DNA from: Lachnospiraceae bacterium
Lineage (GTDB): Bacteria; Bacillota; Clostridia; Lachnospirales; Lachnospiraceae
Reading direction: 5' to 3'
Assembly: GCA_900199595.1 (NCBI GenBank)
Contig: FZRB01000006.1
Coordinates: 1 to 64,000, forward strand
DNA: 64,000 bases
The position numbers and the translations under genes were made by a program. This document shows, one piece after another, positions 52,632 through 59,819 of the stretch. Each line of letters opens with the position of its first letter. Position 1 is the stretch's first letter. The notes under the pieces are model-generated. The model saw only the letters and a list, made by a program, of their open reading frames with translations. It did not search any database and was not told the DNA's origin.

Positions 52632-53045
52632 CTAGAACTCCTCAGTCAGATCCTCAGCGAGTTCCTTGATTTCAGCCTTTTCCTTATCTGTAACGGTACG
52701 GTTATTTAAAACAGCCTTCAGCTTCTCTGCAGTACTAGGTATCATTTCAAGAACCTTGCCAAGAGAACCCTTGTCCTCATTTACATTTACTATCTGAGCA
52801 TAGCCATCCTTAACAACAACCATGGCTGTAGGTGAAAGCTTACCGCCCATACCGCCGCCTGCGCTGTTGCTTCTTTTTCCACCTAAAGCGCCGGCACCGA
52901 CACCGAAGTTAACATCACAAAGTGGAATAATCGTTGTATCTCCAACCGTTATCGGATCGCCGACAACAGACTTAGACGTAAGAAATGCGTCCATCCCCTT
53001 AAATAAAGAATCAACTGTGCTATTGAAATCATTACCGTTTGCCAT
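52632..53045 (-). CDS. gerW: GerW/YtfJ-family sporulation protein
   Basis: A 137-residue YtfJ-family protein. DPITVGDTTIIPLCDVNFGVGAG and the glycine-rich GGMGGKLSPTAMVVV segment are the family core. In Bacillus the protein is a spore component needed for proper germination. It follows the DUF2953 gene in the same direction, matching the ytfI-ytfJ pair of spore formers, and supports a sporulation lineage. GGGAGG lies 8 bp before the ATG. Confidence 0.88.
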   Translation of the reverse strand: MANGNDFNSTVDSLFKGMDAFLTSKSVVGDPITVGDTTIIPLCDVNFGVGAGALGGKRSNSAGGGMGGKLSPTAMVVVKDGYAQIVNVNEDKGSLGKVLEMIPSTAEKLKAVLNNRTVTDKEKAEIKELAEDLTEEF

Positions 53046-53113
53046 CTTATAACCTCCCGTATATCCTTACAAAACACTTCTAAATCTTACCACATTTTTC
53101 TGAATCATCAAAG

Positions 53114-54154
53114 TTATATTTTCTTTGCCATCTTTATAGTTTTCCATAAACTTGGCGTAAGTGCCATAAACAGAGCAGGTCCGACTATTCTGAAAAGATA
53201 AATCCTGCCTTTTATATCTATATCCCCTTCAATAACTTTATAGTAAAAGTCCGGATCGATCGTAAGCCAGCTTCCGTATAATGGATAAAAAGCGGCCAGC
53301 TTTCCAAGTATCATTCCTGTATCTGCTGCACTGGAAAGACCCATATGCAGATAACCCTTGCTCTTCTTAGGTTTTATTGTGCCGAAAAGTCTCTTTACTA
53401 TCTTTAAAGCTCTCTTGATAGTCTTCTGTACATATACCTTGTCAAGGAACTGTTCCACATGATCCAGCTTCTTCATAGCCTCAACATATTTCTTATCGAA
53501 CTCATCCATCTTCTCATCAGCAGTATCAAGTGCTTCATCTATCCTGTCTGAAAGAGGTATCTTTTCCTCTTTCCAGTCACTATCTTTTTCAGCTTTATCC
53601 TTCTTCTTGAAAATGGACTGCAGCTTAGACTTGAAGTCCTTCTTATCAGAAGCTTCTGAAGAAAAATCAGGCTCCTCGTCGATGGAGATGTTGTCGGATG
53701 TTGAAATACCTTCAGGCGTCGAAATCACGCTATTCTGAGCCAAACTGTCAGCTACTTGGGAATCAACCGGCTCCGTTACATTTCCTTCACCGGCTCCTTC
53801 AAGGCTCTGCAGCTCCTCCTCGTCCGGGAGAGCAACTGACATATAATCCTCTTCCTGACTATTCTCCTCAGAAGAGTCCATATCCTCTTCAGACTTCCCA
53901 CCTCTCGGAAATACCTTGAAGAAAAGAATCTTTACTCCATAATCAAGACCCTCACCTTTTATAAATGAACCAAAACCATTTACAAAAAGGAAGCCCACCT
54001 TAGCCTTCGCCCGGGTGTCATTTTCATTATGATTAGCAGTTATCCGGTAACTAATAGGCGAGAACAATACCAGCAGAATAATCAGCAGTACTAATCCTAA
54101 AATAACCAGAAGTATGATACCTATTACTTTAAGTATAGTAAGAAGTATAGCCAT
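53114..54154 (-). CDS. DUF2953 domain protein (YtfI-like)
   Basis: A 346-residue protein with an N-terminal hydrophobic helix (residues 3-30) and SPISYRITANHNENDTRAKAKVGFLF. A long acidic, disordered middle (about 85-215) follows, then a DUF2953-like C-terminus with LFGTIKPKKSKGYLHMGLSSAADTGMILGKLAAFYP and IDPDFYYKVIEGDIDIKGRIYLF. It is the usual partner of ytfJ/gerW in spore formers, where its role is undefined. AAGG lies 7 bp before the ATG at 54154, and a TTG two codons upstream is less likely. The acidic insert is much longer than in Bacillus YtfI. Confidence 0.8.
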   Translation of the reverse strand: MAILLTILKVIGIILLVILGLVLLIILLVLFSPISYRITANHNENDTRAKAKVGFLFVNGFGSFIKGEGLDYGVKILFFKVFPRGGKSEEDMDSSEENSQEEDYMSVALPDEEELQSLEGAGEGNVTEPVDSQVADSLAQNSVISTPEGISTSDNISIDEEPDFSSEASDKKDFKSKLQSIFKKKDKAEKDSDWKEEKIPLSDRIDEALDTADEKMDEFDKKYVEAMKKLDHVEQFLDKVYVQKTIKRALKIVKRLFGTIKPKKSKGYLHMGLSSAADTGMILGKLAAFYPLYGSWLTIDPDFYYKVIEGDIDIKGRIYLFRIVGPALFMALTPSLWKTIKMAKKI

Positions 54155-54163
54155 AACCAAGCC

Positions 54164-54490
54164 TTAACTGCTCTTGGCAAATAGTCCGGCAATATAAGGT
54201 CCGCCCAGTTCTCTATAGGCATCATCTATAATATCGCACACAATTTTTTTCGCATCATCACGACTATTTGCAATTCCATATATATTTATTGATATTTTTT
54301 TCTTTCGATAAAAAGGCTGAAGCAGTTCATTATAATTATAAATCTCCATCATCCCCGCTTCATATAGAGGTTCAGTCACAACAAAAAGCCCGTTCACCGG
54401 CCTTTTCAAGGCTATACGTCTGAGAAGCTTCGAAAAAGCCTTCTCAGATATATCAGTTGTATATACATTTTTTGCAACTGAAAACTTCAT
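54164..54490 (-). CDS. hypothetical protein, small alpha/beta
   Basis: A 108-residue soluble protein I do not recognise. It has no signal peptide or membrane segment, is basic in its first half (KLLRRIALKRPVNGLFVVTEP) and ends GGPYIAGLFAKSS. AGAAGG lies 4 bp before the ATG at 54490. A longer frame to 54556 would run through a palindromic repeat and is rejected. It starts after that repeat and runs 9 bp short of the DUF2953 gene, so the two are likely co-transcribed. Confidence 0.65.
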   Translation of the reverse strand: MKFSVAKNVYTTDISEKAFSKLLRRIALKRPVNGLFVVTEPLYEAGMMEIYNYNELLQPFYRKKKISINIYGIANSRDDAKKIVCDIIDDAYRELGGPYIAGLFAKSS

Positions 54491-54509
54491 GAACCTTCTC
54501 CCCCAAAAA

Positions 54510-54545
54510 GATGACAACCGAACCAGGTTCAAACTGTCATTTTTT
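54510..54545. repeat. GAACCAGGTTC palindrome between two unknown genes
   Basis: ATGACA (54511-54516) and TGTCAT (54535-54540) flank CCGAACCAGGTTCAA, with two internal mismatches. AAAAAG on the left gives a CTTTTT run for minus-strand transcription and TTTTTT lies on the right, so it can terminate in both directions. Confidence 0.65.
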
Positions 54546-54558
54546 ATGTAAACCAAAA

Positions 54559-56055
54559 TTATCCCATCATCAGGTCGGATGCTATATCGCGGACTGCTGT
54601 CAGCTCTGCTTTGTCTGAACAGCTGTTAAGTGCGTATTCAAAATACTCAAGAATTTCCTGCTGAGTATTAAAGAAAACCGGCATGAGTGAAAGAACCTTT
54701 GCCATAACGCTTCTCTTTTCCAGCTTGGAAAGTCCTTTAAACAATTCCTCGATATCTTCCTCCAGTGACTGCTTTGTCTCAAGGATGTATATCTCGTCAG
54801 CCTCATCAGAAACTACTGAAACTAAATCATCGGACGCTCCATCAGCCACGGCGTCAGAACCGGAACCCGAATTACCATCTATATCCATGAATAAACTGGA
54901 AGATGTCAAAAGATCCGCCTTTGTCAGTTTGTCAAATGCGCTCTTAATCTCTATGTTATCATACATTTCATAGTAAGTGCCATACAGATCATCCAGATTT
55001 GCCTCGATGCTGAGAAGCTCCTCATAAGCAGCCTCCTGAGCACCTTCAAGCTCTACAAAATATTCATCAAACTGCTTCGAAGCCTCGTATATATCATCTG
55101 ATTTTACAAGCTCAGTAAGAATCAAAGATGATAATTCAAATTTGGTCATCTCAGATGCATTTACGGAACCAGCCTTAGTTATAAATGACTTGTCAGCCAG
55201 ACCATCTGTATAAAGAACTATAAGCACATCATTAATTATCTCAGTAAGCATAAGATAGTCGGTAACTGCCGACTGTATAATCTCAGTACCCTCAGTAAGC
55301 ATATCACTGAGATTATCATATCCTGCCTTGTCCAGAGTCTTATAATCAGTCTCTTTGAATGCCTTATATATCTCATAAAGTCTTGGATACTCATTTTCGA
55401 AACCATCAGGAATATCCATGAGCATAGCTTCCCTGATCATCTGCACAAACTCATCCACAGACTTCTTCTCGCCACCTCTGTAGATAGCAAGCGAGTTGCT
55501 GATAATGTCCATAAAACGGCTTTTAGTCATACGTACAGGAAGCTGAGCAATAAACTCCTGAATCCTTGTATTCACGAGCATCTTGTCATTTTCAGAAAAA
55601 ACGAATTCGTACATAGAATGCGCCAGCGCCGACACATCAATAGTCTCATCAACAGTACCGAGAACCTCAGGCTCACGTCTGTTAATTATATACTCATATA
55701 TTTCAAGAGCATCTGTATATGCAGTAAGGATTTTCATTTTATTAGTGATCGAATCACGGACCGTGAGAATCTCGTTAAGACAAGTGTTATGCGCCTCAGA
55801 ATCAGCACTGTCTTTATCAATAAATACACTCCTGATAGCAGCATCAACAGTATCGATATAGCCCTCTATCTCATCTCTTCTGTCGAGACTTATATCCTCA
55901 GACATCTCATACATAGTGAAAAGATTCAGAGAAAGCTTTATAGTAGCATAGTTGTCAAATGCACTTGCAAGAACCGACTGATATTTAAGAATCGAATTCT
56001 CCCTGTCCCTGTCGGCATTAATATCCGTTAATAATATTTTTGCAGTCTTTTTCAT
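54559..56055 (-). CDS. hypothetical helical protein of 498 residues
   Basis: I do not recognise this protein. From MKKTAKILLTDINADRD it is predicted to be almost entirely helical and acidic, with no signal peptide or membrane segment. Weak heptad patterns occur throughout, with a short glycine/serine spacer near residue 420 (DGNSGSGSDAVADG). AAAGGA lies 10 bp before the ATG at 56055. A frame extending to 56250 would overlap the upstream membrane-protein gene and lacks a ribosome site. It lies 16 bp after the derlin-like gene, so the two are probably translated from one mRNA. This context hints at a shared membrane-associated role. Confidence 0.7.
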   Translation of the reverse strand: MKKTAKILLTDINADRDRENSILKYQSVLASAFDNYATIKLSLNLFTMYEMSEDISLDRRDEIEGYIDTVDAAIRSVFIDKDSADSEAHNTCLNEILTVRDSITNKMKILTAYTDALEIYEYIINRREPEVLGTVDETIDVSALAHSMYEFVFSENDKMLVNTRIQEFIAQLPVRMTKSRFMDIISNSLAIYRGGEKKSVDEFVQMIREAMLMDIPDGFENEYPRLYEIYKAFKETDYKTLDKAGYDNLSDMLTEGTEIIQSAVTDYLMLTEIINDVLIVLYTDGLADKSFITKAGSVNASEMTKFELSSLILTELVKSDDIYEASKQFDEYFVELEGAQEAAYEELLSIEANLDDLYGTYYEMYDNIEIKSAFDKLTKADLLTSSSLFMDIDGNSGSGSDAVADGASDDLVSVVSDEADEIYILETKQSLEEDIEELFKGLSKLEKRSVMAKVLSLMPVFFNTQQEILEYFEYALNSCSDKAELTAVRDIASDLMMG

Positions 56056-56071
56056 AATATATATTCCTTTT

Positions 56072-57058
56072 TTACTGTACGTGCTGGTGGGTATACAAAT
56101 GTTCTGAACAGTATTCGTAATTGCCGTTACACTTGGAGCAGAATCTGAATTCCATCTCCGGATTTGACACCTCGGTTCTGCCGCAAACAGCGCATTTGTG
56201 TATGGTAATGCCCTCTGGATTCCCAGTTCCAGGCGGAATGATGGAACCACTATAGAAATCGATCACTTCCCCCTTTTTACCCTGACGACGTTTAGCCTTA
56301 TAACCCTTCTGGGTAGCCTTTACGAACTCCTGCTTTCTCTTCCTGTCCTTCAGAGTCGGCATGGTCTTGCTCTTATTAATATAAGCATAAATGAAATAAT
56401 TAGCCACTGAACCCACAACAATAAGCTTTGTGAAAAGGCCACCTGTCAGGAAATAATAAGCAAGTAGAATCAGATCGACATATCCAAGCCATTTCATCTT
56501 AAGCGGGATAACGAAATAGAGATAAACCATATGGTCTCCACCCACAACTGTGAAAGCAAGGAAAATGCTTATGAGCATGAAATGCGTAATATTCAGCGGA
56601 CCATACACAGAATCTCCTAATGTTGCAACATCCTGCTGAAATCTGGCTATATTATTCGCCGCATTTGGACTTAAGATATAGTAATAGATGCCGCCAAGCA
56701 CCACAAGAATATCAGTGAGCAGCGCACCACCTATTACATAAAGATTATACATAAATCTTCCCCAGTAGCTCTCTAACGATCTTCCAAGGGAATAATAAAA
56801 GAACAGATTAATAGGCAGGAAAAACACCATAAGTAACGAGCCGCCTATCTCATATGGAATGGTGAAAATCCATGTGAACAGCCTCCAGAACTGGTGTCTT
56901 ACAACAACCATATATGGAATAAGCAGCAGCTGGTCATACAAAGATGGAATCATGTATCTGATAACATAACCGATAACGATACATATAATAATAACGAAAT
57001 ATAGATTTGGAATTGCGTATTTTTCAAGTTTGCTTTCGAGTTTATATCTGAATTTCAT
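56072..57058 (-). CDS. derlin/rhomboid-like membrane protein with C-terminal zinc ribbon
   Basis: A 328-residue protein with about six hydrophobic segments in its first 225 residues, then a basic loop and a zinc-ribbon tail with CAVCG, CSKC and C..H ligands in its last 45 residues. VVVRHQFWRLFTWIFTIPYEIG with LGRSLESYWGRFMYNLYVIGG follows the rhomboid/derlin layout, including a WR motif in the first loop. The Gly-x-Ser-Gly catalytic motif of active rhomboid proteases is absent, so it is probably a pseudoprotease or membrane-protein binder. It is followed within 16 bp by an unknown 498-residue helical protein. The assignment rests on motif recognition only. Confidence 0.7.
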   Translation of the reverse strand: MKFRYKLESKLEKYAIPNLYFVIIICIVIGYVIRYMIPSLYDQLLLIPYMVVVRHQFWRLFTWIFTIPYEIGGSLLMVFFLPINLFFYYSLGRSLESYWGRFMYNLYVIGGALLTDILVVLGGIYYYILSPNAANNIARFQQDVATLGDSVYGPLNITHFMLISIFLAFTVVGGDHMVYLYFVIPLKMKWLGYVDLILLAYYFLTGGLFTKLIVVGSVANYFIYAYINKSKTMPTLKDRKRKQEFVKATQKGYKAKRRQGKKGEVIDFYSGSIIPPGTGNPEGITIHKCAVCGRTEVSNPEMEFRFCSKCNGNYEYCSEHLYTHQHVQ

Positions 57059-57148
57059 GATGTTCCTTTTTATTTTATTACAAAGTTTTAAAGAAACGCT
57101 AACTAGCGCATACCTAATGAATCATTATAAATCATTATCCCGAAAAAA

Positions 57149-57799
57149 TCAACGAAGCAGGACAATAACCGATATAAGGATTATGACAAATGCGATGCCT
57201 GCGATAACAAATATAAATGTATTTCTATTAGCCTTCTCAGGTGTTTCTTCATAGGAAAGAACCGGTGCCTGATATTCCGATAAAACCATATCACTGCTGG
57301 CGGATTTGAGATCAGACTCCAGCTCCTTGGTCTTGTTTTCCAGCTTCTCTTTTTCAATATCTGCCTGAGACTTCTGGCTTTTTGCATCAGTTGCAGTATT
57401 AACGGATGACTGATTCTTAGTTGAACTGCCATCCTCATTGGTTACATTAGTATCGGTGTTTTCTCCGGAAGGATTTGAAGCATCACCTGTATCTTCATTA
57501 TTGCCATCTTCTTTTTCATCGTCATCTTCTTCGTCATCATCATCTTCGCCACGATAAGCCTTTACATCAGGATCATCATCAAGCTTACCATCCAGATAAT
57601 CCTGATATGCCTGTTCAGCACCGGCCCTTGTGGGAGGATAACCATGAGCTGAAAGCCACGCCTTTGCTGCCTCTATCTCCTCCTGAGTATAACCCTCGTC
57701 CTCGTCTGCCCTTACAGTAACTGAAGGCGTAAAAAGTGCACAGGAAATACCAAAAAATAATACTGATAATAAAATCAAAAAGTATTTGAGTTTATTCAT
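57149..57799 (-). CDS. hypothetical exported acidic protein with C-terminal membrane anchor
   Basis: A 216-residue protein with a signal peptide (residues about 1-31, ending VTVRA-D) and a short conserved-looking unit, YTQEEIEAAKAWLSAHGYPPTRAGAEQAYQDYLDGKL (in two halves). A strongly acidic Asp/Glu stretch (about 84-98), a serine/asparagine/threonine-rich spacer, a coiled-coil stretch and a C-terminal transmembrane helix (about 193-215) follow. The layout is that of a surface protein displayed on a flexible stalk. No enzyme motif is present. It precedes the derlin-like gene by 90 bp. Confidence 0.65.
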   Translation of the reverse strand: MNKLKYFLILLSVLFFGISCALFTPSVTVRADEDEGYTQEEIEAAKAWLSAHGYPPTRAGAEQAYQDYLDGKLDDDPDVKAYRGEDDDDEEDDDEKEDGNNEDTGDASNPSGENTDTNVTNEDGSSTKNQSSVNTATDAKSQKSQADIEKEKLENKTKELESDLKSASSDMVLSEYQAPVLSYEETPEKANRNTFIFVIAGIAFVIILISVIVLLR

Positions 57800-58122
57800 A
57801 ATAAAGAGCTGCTCCTCCTAACATATATCAATCAATATATCAATCAAAAAACTAATCCGTCTGCTGAAAAATAAGCAGACATCATTCTATCATTTATCTA
57901 AACAATAATCAATAAATCAAAATCATAACGAAAAACCATTAATCAAAAACAATTTCCAGAAATCGTAAATTAATTACAATAACCGTGAATCGAAATTATA
58001 CAATCACAATACATCTATTATGCATAATTTGTCACTTACGCATACTGATCAGTCAAAAATAAAATTTTACTATTTACCCAATAACATTATTTTGATACAT
58101 TTGTGTTACATTTTATTATTAT
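57800..58122. other. AT-rich intergenic region with one hairpin
   Basis: No gene is supported in these 323 bp. Two 12-bp direct copies of ATATATCAATCA lie near 57825-57848, and a 7-bp hairpin GTCTGCT/AGCAGAC lies at 57859-57880. The rest is simple AT-rich sequence, probably holding the promoters for the divergent genes. Confidence 0.5.
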
Positions 58123-58294
58123 TATGACATAAGTGTCAAAAGTCAAAAAGCGTTCTTGCTTGCAAGAAAAGCTTATTGACTTTATGACACGCTGAAACAC
58201 GAGGAATTAGCTGTTTTCGTAGAAAACTAGCGGTTTCCGAGTGTTTCCAGGATTGCGAGAATTGCTTTAGCAATGGAGCAATCCGTATGTCATA
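58123..58294. repeat. 172-bp palindromic element with terminal inverted repeats
   Basis: TATGACATA at 58123-58131 and TATGTCATA at 58286-58294 are exact inverted repeats bounding three nested hairpins. These are one with arms GTGTC/GACAC, AGTCAA/TTGACT and CTTGC/GCAAG, one with arms GAAACAC/GTGTTTC and GTTTTC/GAAAAC, and one with arms GGATTGC/GCAATCC and ATTGC/GCAAT. It contains no gene. The layout suggests a small non-autonomous mobile element or structured RNA. Confidence 0.6.
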
Positions 58295-58296
58295 TA

Positions 58297-58360
58297 GTTT
58301 CAAAAGTCAAAAAGCGTTCTTGCTTAATTGCTATTGCAATGGAGCAATCCGTATGTCATA
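58297..58360. repeat. internally deleted second copy of the palindromic element
   Basis: TTCAAAAGTCAAAAAGCGTT and CTTGCTT repeat the left part of the 58123 element. GCAATGGAGCAATCCGTATG plus TCATA repeats its right end. The middle two hairpins are missing. The copy ends 27 bp before the lipoprotein start codon. Confidence 0.6.
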
Positions 58361-58386
58361 GATTATTATATAAAGGAATTAAAATA

Positions 58387-59808
58387 ATGCGTAAATATAG
58401 AAAAATTATAGCAATAACTCTGTCACTTCTGATTCTCTCCCTCTCCGGCTGCAAAGACAAAGAAATATCTGTCGACGATTACGGGGATATGGAACAGGCA
58501 GCTGATGAAAAGAAAGAAGAATCAGAAAACAATATTATAGACTCCAGCGAAAGCCTTTCTGAGATGCTTGGGGACAAAGAACTGGAATACACCAAACCAT
58601 TCAATCTCTGTGGTAAAAATGCAACCATTGACGTCGCATTTAAGCCAAATGACACAGACATTCTTTCAGTTTATAATATCGAGCCTATAAACGAGTCCAC
58701 CTTCGACGAAAATTCCATCGTATCTAATCTGATGGGCGACACTGCCGTAGCTCTTAACAGTGATGAGAGAAAATATCTGAACGTTGATCTGGATGATTCC
58801 CAGTATGTAATTTCAAGTTGCCAGTATGTTCTCTATCACAACAAAGGAAAATATAATATCATGGCAAACTCATGTCCTACCTGGGTTGATGAGGACACTT
58901 ATTATATCCACACCTATGAGGGCAAATATAACGGCGTTACTTCCCAGCTGATGATTTCCTACAGCAGAAACTACGATGAATTTGTTGTAGTCCTTTATCC
59001 TAAGCTTCCGGGTGAAGTAGTCGGCAACCCAAGCTTTGATATGATGGGTGATTCCAGTCCCGATGGTAAATTCTACTATTGGTACAGCGGCAGTGTGAGG
59101 GAAATAGTTCTCGATGAAGATATGAAAGACAGACCTAACGAATGTGCCATGTCTGACGATGATCTCACAACGGCCGTTAATGAATCTCTGAAAAATGCGA
59201 TGAATCTCAGCTACCCTATGGAATCTATGTCCTTATACGAGAATACATACAACGTTGTAATTAACAGCGATAAGTCCCCTGTCAGAAATGAAATGCTTTT
59301 CTACAACACTGACGCAGTAAAATCAGGCACAATGGAAGGTGCAGTCAGAAACGGATATATGATGTCAGTCATGAAGAACCTGTGTAATCAGAGAATAATG
59401 ACCGACACTGAAGTAATAAATGACAAGGCTGATGAACTTCAGACAGGAATGGTCAGCGTAAATGACTCAGGCGTTTACGCCTTTGTCCTTACAACAAAAT
59501 ATAATTTTAAGGATAAAGTCACTGACAATGCGCAGATACTCAGCTTTGAAAAAGCTATGGACGCATTTGTTGAGGCTGCAGAAGCTAATATCCAGCCTGA
59601 AAATCTGGAAAATGCGGACGCAACTATCAACTTCAGCAGTGTGGAACTGGTATACTTCCCGGTTATCAATAAAGATATAAAAAACAACGGCAGACTTATC
59701 CCCGCCTGGTCCATAGAGGCACAAAACGAGAAACGTCAGACCGTTGTCCGTATCCTGATAGATGCTACCGACGGCAGCTTCATCACAGCATTGAATGAAA
59801 GCGAATAA
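58387..59808 (+). CDS. hypothetical lipoprotein
   Basis: A 473-residue protein with a lipoprotein signal peptide: basic start RKYRK, hydrophobic core and the lipobox LSGC at about residues 19-22. LspA would cleave before the Cys. The mature part starts with a charged spacer followed by alternating beta and helical segments, including VELVYFPVINKDIKNNGRLIPAWSIEA near the end, with no recognisable catalytic motif. AAAGGAA lies upstream of the ATG at 58387. An earlier in-frame ATG at 58273 lies inside the repeat element and would bury the signal peptide. It is convergent with metH. Confidence 0.75.
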   Translation: MRKYRKIIAITLSLLILSLSGCKDKEISVDDYGDMEQAADEKKEESENNIIDSSESLSEMLGDKELEYTKPFNLCGKNATIDVAFKPNDTDILSVYNIEPINESTFDENSIVSNLMGDTAVALNSDERKYLNVDLDDSQYVISSCQYVLYHNKGKYNIMANSCPTWVDEDTYYIHTYEGKYNGVTSQLMISYSRNYDEFVVVLYPKLPGEVVGNPSFDMMGDSSPDGKFYYWYSGSVREIVLDEDMKDRPNECAMSDDDLTTAVNESLKNAMNLSYPMESMSLYENTYNVVINSDKSPVRNEMLFYNTDAVKSGTMEGAVRNGYMMSVMKNLCNQRIMTDTEVINDKADELQTGMVSVNDSGVYAFVLTTKYNFKDKVTDNAQILSFEKAMDAFVEAAEANIQPENLENADATINFSSVELVYFPVINKDIKNNGRLIPAWSIEAQNEKRQTVVRILIDATDGSFITALNESE

Positions 59809-59819
59809 GATTTTTTCAT

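Noticed and set aside
56056-56250. N-terminal extension of the 498-residue helical protein
   Set aside because: The extension overlaps the upstream derlin-like coding region and has no ribosome site. AAAGGA before 56055 marks the better start.
58123-58360. CRISPR-like repeats
   Set aside because: Only two unequal copies occur, with no regular spacers and no cas genes.
58273-58386. Upstream start of the lipoprotein gene
   Set aside because: The extra 38 codons are translated repeat sequence and would place the signal peptide internally.
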